From Sphingobium soli (GTDB lineage: Bacteria; Pseudomonadota; Alphaproteobacteria; Sphingomonadales; Sphingomonadaceae), in the NCBI RefSeq assembly GCF_020782245.1, contig NZ_JAJGNP010000004.1, positions 186,001 through 250,000 of the forward strand: DNA of 64,000 bases. Reading direction: 5' to 3'. The notes under the pieces were generated by a model. It worked only from the letters and a program-made list of their open reading frames with translations, did not search any database and was not told the DNA's origin. The position numbers were made by a program, and so were the translations under genes. Below, in pieces: positions 8,986 through 19,500 of the stretch; the stretch's first letter is position 1, and every line of letters starts with the position of its first letter.

Positions 8986-9408
8986 ATGAGCGCCCCCCTC
9001 TACAATACAGACATATTGCGGCTCGCCGCCAGCATCCCGCATCATCAGCGCCTTGCCGACCCGCAGGCCAGTGTGGAGAAGCGCTCGGCGACCTGCGGAT
9101 CGCGGGTGACGGCGGACGTGCGCATGACCGATGGCCGGCTCGCGCAACTCGGCCTTGACGTAAAGGCCTGCGCCTTGGGGCAGGCGTCGGCCGCGCTGAT
9201 GGCCGCGCAGGCGATCGGCCTCACCGCAGATGAACTAACGGACGCGCGCGATCGCCTGACCGCCTATCTGGCGGGCGAAAGCGAGGATCTGGATTTCTGG
9301 CCCGGCCTGGCGGTGCTGGCGCCGGCGCGCGGCTATCCCGCGCGCCACGCCTCCATTCGCCTGGGCTTTGAAGCCATTGCGGAAGCCGCGCGGATGGCGG
9401 ACGCTTGA
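8986..9408 (+). CDS. Iron-sulfur cluster scaffold-like protein, NifU_N/IscU type
   Basis: The protein is 140 residues from the ATG at 8986, which gives MSAPLYNTDILRLAASIP. Conserved cysteine positions occur in SATCGSRVTADV near residue 43 and VKACALGQASAAL near residue 65. The C-terminus has the pattern YPARHASIRLGFEA. This resembles the short NifU_N/IscU-type proteins often annotated as iron-sulfur cluster assembly scaffolds in alphaproteobacteria. A third ligand cysteine is not obvious near the C-terminus, so a true scaffold role is inferred rather than shown. The stop overlaps the start of the antiporter gene (TGATG). Confidence 0.8.
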   Translation: MSAPLYNTDILRLAASIPHHQRLADPQASVEKRSATCGSRVTADVRMTDGRLAQLGLDVKACALGQASAALMAAQAIGLTADELTDARDRLTAYLAGESEDLDFWPGLAVLAPARGYPARHASIRLGFEAIAEAARMADA

Positions 9409-11198
9409 TGGAAACGACCAGCGCCACCGACATGCTGCTGAGCGAAGGCGTCATCCTGCTCGGCGCGGCCGTCGCCTTCGTCATGCTGTTCCGCCGCTTT
9501 GGCCTTGGCGCGGTGCTCGGCTATCTCGTCGCGGGCGCGCTCGTGGGGCCGCAGGGGCTTGGCCTTGTCGGCGGCGGCGAATCGAAACTCGCCATCGCGG
9601 AAATCGGCATCGTGCTGCTGCTGTTCCTCGTCGGGCTGGAACTCCACCCCGCGCGGCTCTGGCGACTGAAGCGTGATATTTTCGCGCTCGGCCTTGCGCA
9701 GGTCGTGACCTGCGGCTGCGTGCTGACAGCGATCATCTTCTACTCGACCGGCTTCAGCTGGGGCGCGGCCATAGCGCTCGGATTGCCGCTCGCCCTATCC
9801 TCCACCGCGCAGGTGCTGCCGGGCCTGAAATCCAGCGGCCGGATCAACTCGCCCTTCGGGGAAAAGGTCTTTTCGATCCTGCTGTTCCAGGATCTTTCGA
9901 TCGTCCCGCTCATCACCATCATCGCGGCGCTGTCGCGCAACCCGGCCGATGCCGGTGGTCCGCCCGGCTGGGTGATGGCAGGCTACACCGTGGCGGCGAT
10001 CGCCGGGCTGGTCCTGGCCGGCCGCTTCATCTTGCGTCCGCTCCTCTCGCTGGTCGGGCGCATGGGCGAGCGCGAACTGTTCGTCGCGGTTGGCCTCTTC
10101 ACCGTGCTGGCCGCCGCCGCGCTGATGCACGCGCTGCATCTTTCCACCGCGCTCGGCGCCTTCGTCGCCGGCGTCATGCTGGCCGATTCGCCCTATCGCC
10201 ATGAGATAGAAGCCGACGTCGAACCCTTCCGCTCGATCCTCCTTGGTCTCTTCTTCCTCGCGGTCGGAATGGTTCTGGACCTTGGCGCCGTCATCGCCAA
10301 TCCGCTTTTCGTTCTGTCCATGGCCGCGATCCTGGTCGCGACGAAGGCAGCGATCATCACCGGCCTTGGCCGCCTGTTTGGCATGAACTGGCAACAGGCG
10401 CTGGGCGCGGGCCTGTTGCTGAGCCAAGGCGGCGAATTCGGCTTCGTCCTCTTCACCCAAGCGCAAAATGCACTGCTGATCGCGCCCCAGGCCGCCAGCC
10501 TGTTCAGCGCCATCGTCACTTTTTCCATGGCGACCACGCCGTTCCTGATGCTGTTTGCCCGCCGCTTCGAATTTGCCAGGGACAAGGAACGCTATGACCT
10601 GCCGGGGCCGGAGGATGCGCCGCGCGGATCGGCGATCATCGTGGGCTATGGCCGCTTTGGCCAGACCGTCGCGCAAATGCTGATGGGCCACGGCTTTGGC
10701 GTCGTGCTGATCGACAAGAAGCCCGCCCAGATCGAAGTGTCGAGCCGCTTCGACATGAAGGTCTATTATGGCGATGGCACGCGCATCGATCTGCTGCGCC
10801 GTTCGGGCGCGGATGAAGCGCGGCTGATCGCCTTCTGCATCGACGATCCCAGCCTTGATTCGCGCGCGCTCCAGCCCATCGCGGAGGCCTTCCCGCAGGC
10901 CGCGATCATGGTGCGCGCCTTCGACCGGCGGCAGGTGCTGGCGCTCAAGGATATCGACCTCGCCGGCGTCGTGCGCGAAGTCTATGAATCGGCCATCTGC
11001 ATGGGCGTGCAAGCGATGGAGACGCTGGGCGTCCCGCCCAAGGAGGTGGAGGAGGTGGAGCGCCAATATCGCGAAAATGACGACCAGCGCATGGCGCTCC
11101 AGATCGAGCATGGCACGCTGCTCGCGGCCAAGGACCTGATGTACCGCCCTGGCAATGGCATGCGGCTGCTCAGCCGCGGGGATGGAGACGGCGCATGA
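9408..11198 (+). CDS. Monovalent cation:proton antiporter, CPA2 family (KefB/KefC-like)
   Basis: The 596-residue inner-membrane protein has about 12 hydrophobic segments. A cytosolic TrkA-N/RCK nucleotide-binding domain follows from about residue 405 (IIVGYGRFGQTVAQML, then VLIDKKP). Membrane motifs typical of KefB/C include FLVGLELHP, LSSTAQVLPGL, LFQDLSIVPL and LLSQGGEFGFVLF. Kef systems export potassium in exchange for protons and respond to glutathione adducts of electrophiles. That regulation is family knowledge and is not demonstrated here. I chose the ATG at 9408, which overlaps the preceding stop. A TTG one codon earlier is less likely. The end overlaps the DUF423 gene by four bases. 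Confidence 0.9.
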   Translation: METTSATDMLLSEGVILLGAAVAFVMLFRRFGLGAVLGYLVAGALVGPQGLGLVGGGESKLAIAEIGIVLLLFLVGLELHPARLWRLKRDIFALGLAQVVTCGCVLTAIIFYSTGFSWGAAIALGLPLALSSTAQVLPGLKSSGRINSPFGEKVFSILLFQDLSIVPLITIIAALSRNPADAGGPPGWVMAGYTVAAIAGLVLAGRFILRPLLSLVGRMGERELFVAVGLFTVLAAAALMHALHLSTALGAFVAGVMLADSPYRHEIEADVEPFRSILLGLFFLAVGMVLDLGAVIANPLFVLSMAAILVATKAAIITGLGRLFGMNWQQALGAGLLLSQGGEFGFVLFTQAQNALLIAPQAASLFSAIVTFSMATTPFLMLFARRFEFARDKERYDLPGPEDAPRGSAIIVGYGRFGQTVAQMLMGHGFGVVLIDKKPAQIEVSSRFDMKVYYGDGTRIDLLRRSGADEARLIAFCIDDPSLDSRALQPIAEAFPQAAIMVRAFDRRQVLALKDIDLAGVVREVYESAICMGVQAMETLGVPPKEVEEVERQYRENDDQRMALQIEHGTLLAAKDLMYRPGNGMRLLSRGDGDGA

Positions 11199-11521
11199 TC
11201 GCGATACTGGCCTGCCTCTCTGCGGCACTTGCCATCGGCGCAGGCGCATTTGGCGCGCATGGCCTCGCCGATCCCAAAGCCACCGAATGGCTGCGCACGG
11301 GCGGCCTGTATCAGCTTGTCCACGCGGTCGCCGCGCTCGCGGTCGTGGGCACAGCGCGTGGCGCGGCCGCGCTAATGCTTGCGGGCGCGACGATTTTCGC
11401 CGTCTCGCTCTACATCATGGCGCTAGGCGGTCCACGCTGGCTGGGCGCGGTGACGCCGATCGGCGGCGCGCTGATGATCGCAGCCTGGCTGTGGGCCGCC
11501 TGGACCTTCGGGCAGCGCTGA
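11195..11521 (+). CDS. DUF423 family small membrane protein
   Basis: The 108-residue protein consists largely of four hydrophobic segments. The family pattern GAFGAHGL is at about residues 18-25, followed by WLRTGGLYQLVHA. These match DUF423 (YwdK/YgdD type). Function is unknown in the literature I can recall. The ATG overlaps the antiporter stop (ATGA), making it the third gene of a NifU-like/antiporter/DUF423 operon, which suggests a membrane-associated accessory role. Confidence 0.88.
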   Translation: MIAILACLSAALAIGAGAFGAHGLADPKATEWLRTGGLYQLVHAVAALAVVGTARGAAALMLAGATIFAVSLYIMALGGPRWLGAVTPIGGALMIAAWLWAAWTFGQR

Positions 11522-11567
11522 CGCGTCGCCCTTGCCCGAACCGCCGCCTGCGCATAGATTGGACCTT

Positions 11568-12032
11568 ATGGCCAACCACCACCATCATCACGAACCGACC
11601 GGCGCGAAGCTGGCCGATGCCGCCCGCGCGACGCTGGAGGCGAAGAACGAGCAATGGACGCCGATGCGCGCCGCCATATTCGATGCGCTGGCGTCCGAAG
11701 ATCGTCCCGCGTCGGCCTATGACATCGCCGACACCGTGTCGAAAGCGCGCGGCAAGCGCGTCGCGCCCAACAGCGTCTATCGCATCCTCGACCTGTTCGT
11801 GACCAATAATGTCGCGATGCGTGTCGAAAGTGCCAATGCCTATATCGCCAACGCCCATCCGGGCTGTCACCATGACTGCATCTTCATGGTCTGCCGCAAT
11901 TGCAAGCAGGCGACCCATGTCGATGACGACACAGTGACAGGCCAGGTGCGCGCCATTGCGCAACAGGACGGCTTCCACCCCGAACGCCCCGTCATCGAGA
12001 TACTGGGCCTGTGCGCCAAGTGCGCGGCCTGA
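11568..12032 (+). CDS. Fur family transcriptional regulator, Zur-like
   Basis: The regulator is 154 residues from the ATG at 11568. The N-terminal winged-helix DNA-binding domain includes WTPMRAAIFDAL and ASAYDIADTVS with NSVYRILDLF as the recognition region. The dimerisation domain has the metal-ligand patterns HPGCHHDC, CRNCKQ and a terminal CAKC, giving two CxxC pairs for a structural zinc. The layout resembles Zur (zinc uptake regulator) more than Fur, but I infer this from ligand spacing only. The N-terminus begins MANHHHHH, a run of five histidines. No zinc transporter gene is adjacent. Confidence 0.82.
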   Translation: MANHHHHHEPTGAKLADAARATLEAKNEQWTPMRAAIFDALASEDRPASAYDIADTVSKARGKRVAPNSVYRILDLFVTNNVAMRVESANAYIANAHPGCHHDCIFMVCRNCKQATHVDDDTVTGQVRAIAQQDGFHPERPVIEILGLCAKCAA

Positions 12033-12092
12033 TGACGACAAGGACGCCCGGCCCGCGCAAGGCCGGACGCGCAGCGGAGACTATGCCTCATC

Positions 12093-14012
12093 ATGACTGA
12101 TCGCCCCGAAACCCCGCTGCTCGACCAGGTCGTCTGGCCGGCCGACCTGCGCAAGCTGCAGCCCGAACAGCTGCGCCAGTTGGCCGACGAACTGCGCGCC
12201 GAAACCATCGCTGCCGTGGGCGTCACCGGTGGCCATCTGGGGTCGGGCCTGGGCGTGGTGGAGCTGACCGCGGCGATCCATTATGTGTTCGATACGCCCG
12301 ATGACAAACTCATCTGGGATGTTGGCCATCAATGCTACCCGCACAAGATCCTGACCGGCCGGCGCGACCGCATCCGCACCCTGCGCCAGGGCGGCGGCCT
12401 GTCCGGCTTCACCAGGCGCGCCGAAAGCGACTATGATCCCTTCGGCGCGGCGCATAGCTCCACCTCCATCAGCGCGGCGCTGGGCTTTGCCATCGCAAAC
12501 AAGATGCAGGACAAGCCGGGCAAGGCGATCGCGGTGATCGGCGATGGCGCCATGTCGGCGGGCATGGCCTATGAGGCGATGAACAACGCCCGCGACGCGG
12601 GCAACCGTCTGGTCGTCATCCTCAACGACAATGACATGTCGATCGCCCCGCCCGTCGGTGGCCTGTCCGCCTATCTCGCGCGCCTGGTGTCGAGCCGCGA
12701 ATTTCTGGGCCTGCGCGATCTCGCCAGGAAACTGGCGCGCAAGCTGCCTCGTCCGCTCCACAATGCGGCGCGCAAGACCGATGAATTTGCGCGCGGCATG
12801 GCGATGGGCGGCACATTGTTTGAGGAACTGGGCTTCTACTATGTCGGCCCGATCGACGGCCATAATCTCGACCAGCTGATCCCGGTGCTGGAAAATGTGC
12901 GCGACGCGGCCCAAGGGCCATGCCTGGTCCATGTCGTCACGCAAAAGGGCAAGGGCTATGCCCCGGCAGAGGCTGCGGCGGACAAATATCATGGCGTCCA
13001 GAAATTCGACGTCATTACCGGCACGCAGGACAAGGCGCCGCCCGGACCGCCCAGCTACACCAATGTCTTTGCGAAGGCGCTGATCGCCGAGGCGCAGCGC
13101 GATCCCGCTGTCTGCGCCATCACCGCGGCCATGCCGTCGGGCACGGGACTGGACAAGTTCCAGGCCGCCTTCCCCGATCGTATCTTTGACGTCGGCATCG
13201 CCGAACAACATGCCGTCACCTTTGCGGCAGGCTTGGCGGCGCAGGGCATGCGCCCCTTCTGCGCTATCTATTCGACCTTCCTGCAACGCGCTTATGATCA
13301 GGTCGTGCATGACGTGGCGATCCAGAACCTGCCCGTCCGCTTCGCCATCGACCGCGCGGGCCTCGTTGGCGCGGATGGATCGACCCATGCGGGCAGTTTC
13401 GACGTCACCTACCTCGCCACCCTGCCCAACATGGTGGTGATGGCCGCGGCCGATGAGGCGGAGCTGGTCCATATGGTCCACACCTGCGCCATGCATGACA
13501 GCGGCCCCATCGCCGTGCGCTATCCTCGTGGCAACGGCACCGGTATCCCATTGCCAGAACAGCCGCAGGCGCTGGAAATCGGCAAGGGCCGCATCGTGCG
13601 CGAAGGGCGTCAGGTCGCGATCCTCTCGCTCGGCACCCGACTGGAGGAAGCAATGAAGGCTGCGGACGCGCTCGAGGCCAAGGGCCTCTCCACCACGGTC
13701 GCCGACCTGCGCTTCGCCAAGCCTTTGGACGAAGCGCTGATCCGCAAGCTGCTGACCACCCATGACGTCGCCGTCACCATAGAGGAAGGCGCGGTCGGCG
13801 GCCTTGGCGCGCATGTCCTGACGCTGGCGAGCGACCTTGGCCTCATCGACAATGGTCTGAAACTGCGCACGCTGCGCCTGCCCGACCTGTTTCAGGACCA
13901 GGACAAGCCGGAAAAACAATATGCAATGGCCCGTCTGGACGCCGACGGCATCATCGACACGGTGCTGACCGCGCTGCGTCACAATAGCGTGGGGGCCGGT
14001 GCGCGCGCCTGA
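12093..14012 (+). CDS. dxs: 1-deoxy-D-xylulose-5-phosphate synthase
   Basis: Dxs condenses pyruvate and glyceraldehyde 3-phosphate using thiamine diphosphate, the first step of the MEP isoprenoid pathway. Its product also feeds thiamine and pyridoxal synthesis. The 639-residue length is standard. Visible signatures are [15 protein letters not shown], the thiamine-binding [16 protein letters not shown], the central [12 protein letters not shown], and [16 protein letters not shown] of the transketolase-like C-terminal half. It follows the Zur-like gene by about 60 bases. Identity is secure. Confidence 0.97.
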   Translation: MTDRPETPLLDQVVWPADLRKLQPEQLRQLADELRAETIAAVGVTGGHLGSGLGVVELTAAIHYVFDTPDDKLIWDVGHQCYPHKILTGRRDRIRTLRQGGGLSGFTRRAESDYDPFGAAHSSTSISAALGFAIANKMQDKPGKAIAVIGDGAMSAGMAYEAMNNARDAGNRLVVILNDNDMSIAPPVGGLSAYLARLVSSREFLGLRDLARKLARKLPRPLHNAARKTDEFARGMAMGGTLFEELGFYYVGPIDGHNLDQLIPVLENVRDAAQGPCLVHVVTQKGKGYAPAEAAADKYHGVQKFDVITGTQDKAPPGPPSYTNVFAKALIAEAQRDPAVCAITAAMPSGTGLDKFQAAFPDRIFDVGIAEQHAVTFAAGLAAQGMRPFCAIYSTFLQRAYDQVVHDVAIQNLPVRFAIDRAGLVGADGSTHAGSFDVTYLATLPNMVVMAAADEAELVHMVHTCAMHDSGPIAVRYPRGNGTGIPLPEQPQALEIGKGRIVREGRQVAILSLGTRLEEAMKAADALEAKGLSTTVADLRFAKPLDEALIRKLLTTHDVAVTIEEGAVGGLGAHVLTLASDLGLIDNGLKLRTLRLPDLFQDQDKPEKQYAMARLDADGIIDTVLTALRHNSVGAGARA

Positions 14013-14108
14013 ATGACGCTGGCGCGGAACCATTTCGCCCGTTGACTGTCTTCGTTTCACCGCGGCGGCCCTGCGCCGCCGCGGACCAGAGAATAGGAGA
14101 AGGGGCAG

Positions 14109-15596
14109 TTGCACAGCGGTCTGCGGGCGGTTTGGCCGTCCTTTCGTCGTGGAACGCCGCTTGCCCTGCTGCTGCTCGCCGCCTGCCAGCAAAAGCCGAC
14201 TGATCTCGCCCCGCAACGCGCGTCTGATCCCGTTCCCGTTCCCCGCGAAACATCCGTCATCGCCGTGCCGATCGACGCCGACGCCGACGCCCTGCGCGCG
14301 GCGATTGAAAAGGCCGTGCCGCGCACCTTATGGACGATCAACCGCCCGGAGCCTCGCTGCATACCTCCGCAAAAACTGCGCGTCTTTGGCGAAGAACTGA
14401 ACGTCACGCCGCCCATCGGCTGCACCATCATCGGGGAGGTTACGCGCGGCCCGGTGACCTTGCACGGCGAAGGGCGCACGATCATCGCCGACCTGCCCGT
14501 CCATGCCCGCATCAGCGCCCGCGACGTGGCGGGTGTGCTGAAAGGGGAAACCGCCACCGGCACGGCGCGGGTGCAGGCGCGAATCCGGCTCGACATCGGG
14601 CGGGACTGGACGCCCACTGGCAAGATCGACCTGCATTATGACTGGACAACGCCGCCGGGCATCGACTTTCTGGGCCAGCGCATCCGCTTCACTGATGAGG
14701 CGGACGAAAGGCTGCGCCCGATCGTCGCGCGCCTCGAACGCGACCTGCCGCGCGAACTGGCGCAACAAGACCTGCGCGCCAGGGCGGAAACCCTATGGCG
14801 GGACGCCTTTTCGACGCTAGAGCTCAACCGGCACAACCCAGCGGTGTGGATGCGCGTTGCCCCCACCCGCATCTTCTATAATGGCTATCGCATGGACGGG
14901 CGCACGCTGCGGCTCGACCTGGGGCTGGAGGCGGTGACGCAGACCCTGGTGGGCGTTGCCCGTCCAGATCCGCCGCGGCCGACGCCGCTTCCCCCGCTCG
15001 ATCGAACGGACATCAACGACGGCCTGCGCTTTTTCCTGCCCGTCACGTCAGACTATCGCACGCTGGAACCCGTGATCCAGCGCGCGCTCGACAAGCGCGC
15101 GGCACGTCCCTTCACCCTGCCTGCGCTCGGTACGGTGCGCGCACGCTTTTCCAATGTGACCTGCTATGGCGCAACCGGCGGCCGCATCGCCGTGGGCGTG
15201 GATATCGCCGCCCGTGTGGAGGGAAAGGACACCCATGGGCGCATCTGGCTGGCGGCGCGGCCCGTCAACGCACCCAATTCCCCGAAGGTGGATTTCGTCG
15301 ATCCGGTCATCACCGGCGACACCGATGGGGCGGGCGGCGATACCGCGCTCGCCATCGCGCAGGCGCCGGGCTTCTCCAACCTGATCGCCGCAGCGTTGAG
15401 TCAGAATTTCGCCAAGGATATCGCGGAGCTCAAGGGCAAGATTGCCCGCGCCATCGCCGACAAGCGCGCCGGCGATTTCGTTATCCGCGCAAGGGCCGAC
15501 CGCTATGAGATCGGCCAGATTCACGCCTATGGCCAGGGACTGCACCTGCCGGTCCGCGCGACCGGCAAGGCACAAATTCGCTACCAGCCGCGCTGA
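14109..15596 (+). CDS. DUF4403 family lipoprotein
   Basis: The 495-residue protein starts with TTG at 14109, preceded by a strong AGGAGAAGGGG purine stretch. A hydrophobic signal with a lipobox (LLLLAAC) predicts lipidation at the cysteine near residue 21, so the protein should be anchored in an envelope membrane. The remainder is a long beta-rich region consistent with DUF4403, including IDFLGQRIRFTDEAD and a C-terminal YGQGLHLPVRATGKAQI. The biochemical role is unknown. It may act in lipid or envelope processes, which is speculation from its localisation. Confidence 0.82.
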   Translation: MHSGLRAVWPSFRRGTPLALLLLAACQQKPTDLAPQRASDPVPVPRETSVIAVPIDADADALRAAIEKAVPRTLWTINRPEPRCIPPQKLRVFGEELNVTPPIGCTIIGEVTRGPVTLHGEGRTIIADLPVHARISARDVAGVLKGETATGTARVQARIRLDIGRDWTPTGKIDLHYDWTTPPGIDFLGQRIRFTDEADERLRPIVARLERDLPRELAQQDLRARAETLWRDAFSTLELNRHNPAVWMRVAPTRIFYNGYRMDGRTLRLDLGLEAVTQTLVGVARPDPPRPTPLPPLDRTDINDGLRFFLPVTSDYRTLEPVIQRALDKRAARPFTLPALGTVRARFSNVTCYGATGGRIAVGVDIAARVEGKDTHGRIWLAARPVNAPNSPKVDFVDPVITGDTDGAGGDTALAIAQAPGFSNLIAAALSQNFAKDIAELKGKIARAIADKRAGDFVIRARADRYEIGQIHAYGQGLHLPVRATGKAQIRYQPR

Positions 15597-15599
15597 CGA

Positions 15600-16013
15600 T
15601 TATTGCGGAACCGCGGCGCGCGCGTCCTGCCCATCGCCTTCGGGCGCGGCAATGATGTCGCGGGTGGTATTGCCCTTGTTCACGACCTGCGTATCGGGGT
15701 CGCCCACCTGCGAGCGGATACCGGTGGCGGCATCGGCACGCCCGGCTTGGGTCAGCGTACCGCTCTCCGCGGCGCTGCGCTGGGCGGGACCACCAAACAT
15801 CGCCTGCATCGCTTCCTGGCTGGCATCCACTGACGCAGCAGCCGGCGTGCCGGGCGCGGGCGGGACCAGCGCGAAATCGGGCGGCACGACCAGCGGCGCC
15901 TGACGCGATACGGCGAATTCATCGGGACGGTCGCGCCCCGCTAGGCCACGGCCGCCGCCGCAAGCCGACAGGGTTGCAATCAGGCCGGCAGCGAGGATCA
16001 GTTTACGCTTCAC
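15600..16013 (-). CDS. bamF: DUF3035 lipoprotein, BamF-type outer-membrane assembly subunit
   Basis: The 137-residue protein starts at GTG 16013, overlapping the lspA stop by four bases. The signal peptide ends in a lipobox (ATLSAC), followed by a glycine-rich linker. The conserved core is RPDEFAVSRQAPLVVPPDF, the DUF3035 hallmark. In alphaproteobacteria this family was described as BamF, a lipoprotein of the BAM complex whose motif resembles that of BamC. The C-terminus is low-complexity. It sits directly after lspA, the lipoprotein signal peptidase that would process it. The BamF assignment rests on the motif, not on experiment in this organism. Confidence 0.78.
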   Translation of the reverse strand: MKRKLILAAGLIATLSACGGGRGLAGRDRPDEFAVSRQAPLVVPPDFALVPPAPGTPAAASVDASQEAMQAMFGGPAQRSAAESGTLTQAGRADAATGIRSQVGDPDTQVVNKGNTTRDIIAAPEGDGQDARAAVPQ

Positions 16014-16522
16014 TTCAAAGTCTCCGTCTTTGCGCCCTTGTCGCGCAGCAGCAGCGCCCGCGCAAGCAGGATCAGCACGCCAATGGTGATGGCGGCATCC
16101 GCCAGATTGAAAATCAGGAACGGCCGCCATTCGCCGAAATGCAGATCGGCATAATCGACGACATAGCCCAGCCGCACGCGATCGACGATATTGCCGATCG
16201 CCCCGCCCAGCACCAGGCCCAGCGCCGCGACGTCCTGCCGCGCCTTTTCCCGCCACATCCACACCGCGACGAAGGTGGCGATCAGGAAGGTCATGCCCAC
16301 CAGCGCCCAGCGCATCGCGTCGGTATCCGCGTGGAAAAAGCCCATCGACACGCCCCTATTCTCCAGCCAGCGCAGGCGGAATATCGGCAGCAGGTCGATC
16401 CCCTCGTCCGCCCGGCTTTGCAGCGCCAGCGGATAGGTCACGGTATATTTGATCAGCTGGTCGAGCGCGAGCGTCACGATCGCCACTGTCAGGCCCAGCG
16501 GGCGGTGATTGACGCCGCTCAT
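16010..16522 (-). CDS. lspA: Lipoprotein signal peptidase (signal peptidase II)
   Basis: LspA removes signal peptides from diacylglyceryl-prolipoproteins in the inner membrane. The 170-residue protein starts at the ATG at 16522, which overlaps the ileS stop (ATGA). It has four membrane segments. The two catalytic aspartates lie in GNIVDRVRLGYVVDY and FNLADAAITIG. The N-terminal motif LDQLIKY and the region WLENRGVSMGFF are also typical. The ileS-lspA order is widely conserved in bacteria. The frame extends upstream into ileS, but that start is not needed. Confidence 0.95.
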   Translation of the reverse strand: MSGVNHRPLGLTVAIVTLALDQLIKYTVTYPLALQSRADEGIDLLPIFRLRWLENRGVSMGFFHADTDAMRWALVGMTFLIATFVAVWMWREKARQDVAALGLVLGGAIGNIVDRVRLGYVVDYADLHFGEWRPFLIFNLADAAITIGVLILLARALLLRDKGAKTETLK

Positions 16523-19500
16523 GCGCCCAACACCGTCGCGCAACGGTCGCACAGCGCTCCGTCCTGCGTTACTTCGGGCAACTTGCGCCAGCATCGCCCG
16601 CATTTATGCCATTCGCTCGGCCGCACGATGATGCCGTCGCCCTCGCCCATGGTCACGCGCGCGACGATCGCCACTTCAGCGAAATCGACATCGCCCACCG
16701 GCAGCAATTCGCCCATGCTCACGTCGGCGTCCAGGCTGGACCGAACGATCTTGTCCCGTCGCAGCGGCTCGATCGCCTCGTTCACCTGCTCGCGCTGGTC
16801 GCGAAGCTCAGCCCATTTATCCGCCAGATCGCCGTCGATCCAGCGCGCATCGACCTCGGGCCATTCCAGGAAATGGACGCTGTCGTCGGCACTTGGGAAG
16901 CGGCTCTGCCATACTTCCTCGGCCGTGAAGGGGATGATCGGCGCGACATAGCGGACCAGCGCGTGGAACAGCGTGTCGAGCAGGGTGCGATAGGCGCGGC
17001 GCTTGGGGTCCGACTTCGCATCGCAATAGAGGCAATCCTTGCGGATATCGAAGAAGAAGGCAGAAAGGTCGCTATTGGCGAAATCGAAGATCGCCCGGCT
17101 GTAGCGGCTGAATTCCAGCCAGTTCTCGCTGCCCTTGCTCTTGTCCACTACCGCGCGCAGTTCTGCATCCAACGCCGCCAGCCGATGGAGCATATACCGC
17201 TCCAGCTCCGGCATTTCGGCATAGCTGACCGCTTCCGTCTCTTCATCATAATCGGACAGAGCGCCCAGCATGTAGCGGAACGTATTGCGCAATTTGCGAT
17301 AGGCGTCCGACGCGCCAGCCAGCACTTCCTTGCCGATGCGCACGTCATCGAAATAGTCGGTGCTCGCGACCCAAACGCGCAAAATGTCCGCGCCGCTCTC
17401 GCTCATGATCTTGAGCGGATCTACGACATTGCCAAGGCTCTTGGACATTTTCTTGCCCGTGCCGTCTAGCGCGAAGCCGTGGGTCAGCACCGCCTTGTAG
17501 GGCGCCTGGCCGCGCGTGCCGCAGCTTTCGAGCAGCGAGGACTGGAACCAGCCGCGATGCTGGTCCGACCCCTCGATATAGAGGTCCGCGCGCGCGCCCT
17601 CGCCATAGCGGCCCTCGACCACGAAGCTATGCGTCGATCCGCTGTCGAACCAGACGTCGAGAATGTCGTTAACGACTTCATAGTCGCTTAAATCATAATC
17701 CGGGCCGAGCAGCGCCTGATGATCCGCGCCGAACCACGCGTCCGCCCCACCCACGCGAAATGCCTCGACAATCCTGGAATTCACGCCCGGATCAACAAGA
17801 TAGTCGCCACTCTTGCGATGGACATAGAGCGCAATCGGCACGCCCCATGCGCGCTGACGCGAAATCACCCAGTCTGGACGTCCTTCCACCATGGAGCGGA
17901 TGCGGTTGGTCGACCGCTCCGGCACCCAGCGGGTATGCGCGATCGCGTCGAGCGCGATTTCGCGGAGGGTTGCGCCGTTCGACGAGTTCTCGACGGACGC
18001 TTCTCGGCTTCGCTCGAAGCTGCTCGAACCAAACGGAGTATTGTGGACCTCGCTCCCACCGCCGTTCGGTTCGAGCTTGTCGAGAACGCCGCGCTTACCC
18101 TGCGGCTGGTCCATCGGAATGAACCATTGTGGGGTGCAGCGATAGATGATCTTCGCCTTCGACCGCCAGCTATGCGGGTAGCTGTGCCGGAAATCGTCCG
18201 ACGCGGCGAGCAGCCCCCCGGCTTCGCGCAGGTCGGTGCAGATCGGCCCGTCCTTGCTCACGAACTTGGGGTTGATGACGCTCCCCTGCCCGCCGAGCCA
18301 TGCCCAGTCGGCGCGATATTTCCCGTCGCCCTCGACCGCGAAGACGGGGTTGATCCCGTGCGCCTTGCACAGCGCAAAGTCGTCCTCGCCATGGTCCGGC
18401 GCCATGTGGACGAGGCCAGTGCCCGCATCGGTCGTGACGAAATCGCCGGGGAGGAAGGGGCGCGGTTTGGCGAAGAAAGCGAGTTGGCGCTCCCAATCGT
18501 CACCCCGGACTTGATCCGGGGTCCCGCTGCCTTGGGTGGCGTCGGAAGAAGAAGCGGGATCCCGGCCTTCGCCGGGATGACGAAGGAGGTTGTAGATCGG
18601 GTGGCGGGCGACCGCTCCGGCGAGTTGGGAGCCTTTAACAAAAGCGTCGATGCTCCACGCGCCCACAAGTTCCGGATTTTCCGAGCCACGAAGAACTGCA
18701 TCAGCGCGCGCTTGGAATGCAGCGACAAGTTCAGTGGCGATCAGGAAGCGACCGAATTGCCTTCCTTCATGGTCGGTGCAGGTGGTGACTGCATAATCAA
18801 CCTCCGGCCCATAGGCCAAAGCCTGGTTCACCGGGATCGTCCACGGCGTGGTCGTCCAGATCACCGCATGCGCGCCGACCAGTTCCGGCGCGCCCGGCGC
18901 TTCCACGATCTCGAACGCCACGTCGATCTGGGTCGAGACGACGTCCTCATATTCGACCTCCGCCTCGGCCAGCGCGGTCTTTTCGACCGGGGACCACATG
19001 ACGGGCTTCGCGCCGCGATAGAGCTGGCCGCTCTCCGCGAACTTGAGCAACTCGCCCACGATGGTGGCCTCCGCGTCGAACTTCATGGTAAGATAGGGGT
19101 CTTCCCAATCGCCCATGATGCCCAGCCGCTTGAACTGGTCGCGCTGCACGCCGACCCATTTGTCGGCATAGGCGCGGCACTGGGCGCGGAACTCCGCCGC
19201 CGGCACCTCATCCTTGTTCAGCTTCTTCTTGCGATAGTCCTCCTCGATCTTCCATTCGATGGGAAGACCGTGGCAGTCCCAGCCGGGGACATAGGGCGCA
19301 TCCTTGCCGAGCAGCGACTGGCTGCGGACGATGATGTCCTTGAGCACCTTGTTCATCGCATGGCCCATATGGATGTCGCCATTGGCGTAGGGCGGGCCGT
19401 CATGCAGGATGAAGCGTTCGCGCCCCGCGCGCTTTTCGCGCAGCTTGCCATAAAGGTCCATCGCCTCCCACTGCGCGGCAATCGCCGGCTCCTTCTGCGC

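Noticed and set aside
12081..14216. 711-codon minus-strand frame opposite dxs
   Set aside because: It shows no domain pattern, and the plus strand encodes a complete dxs.
18498..18582. Possible frameshift or pseudogene in ileS at the repeats
   Set aside because: The reading frame continues on both sides of each repeat, and all catalytic, editing and zinc motifs are present. ileS is essential and lies upstream of lspA with the normal overlap.
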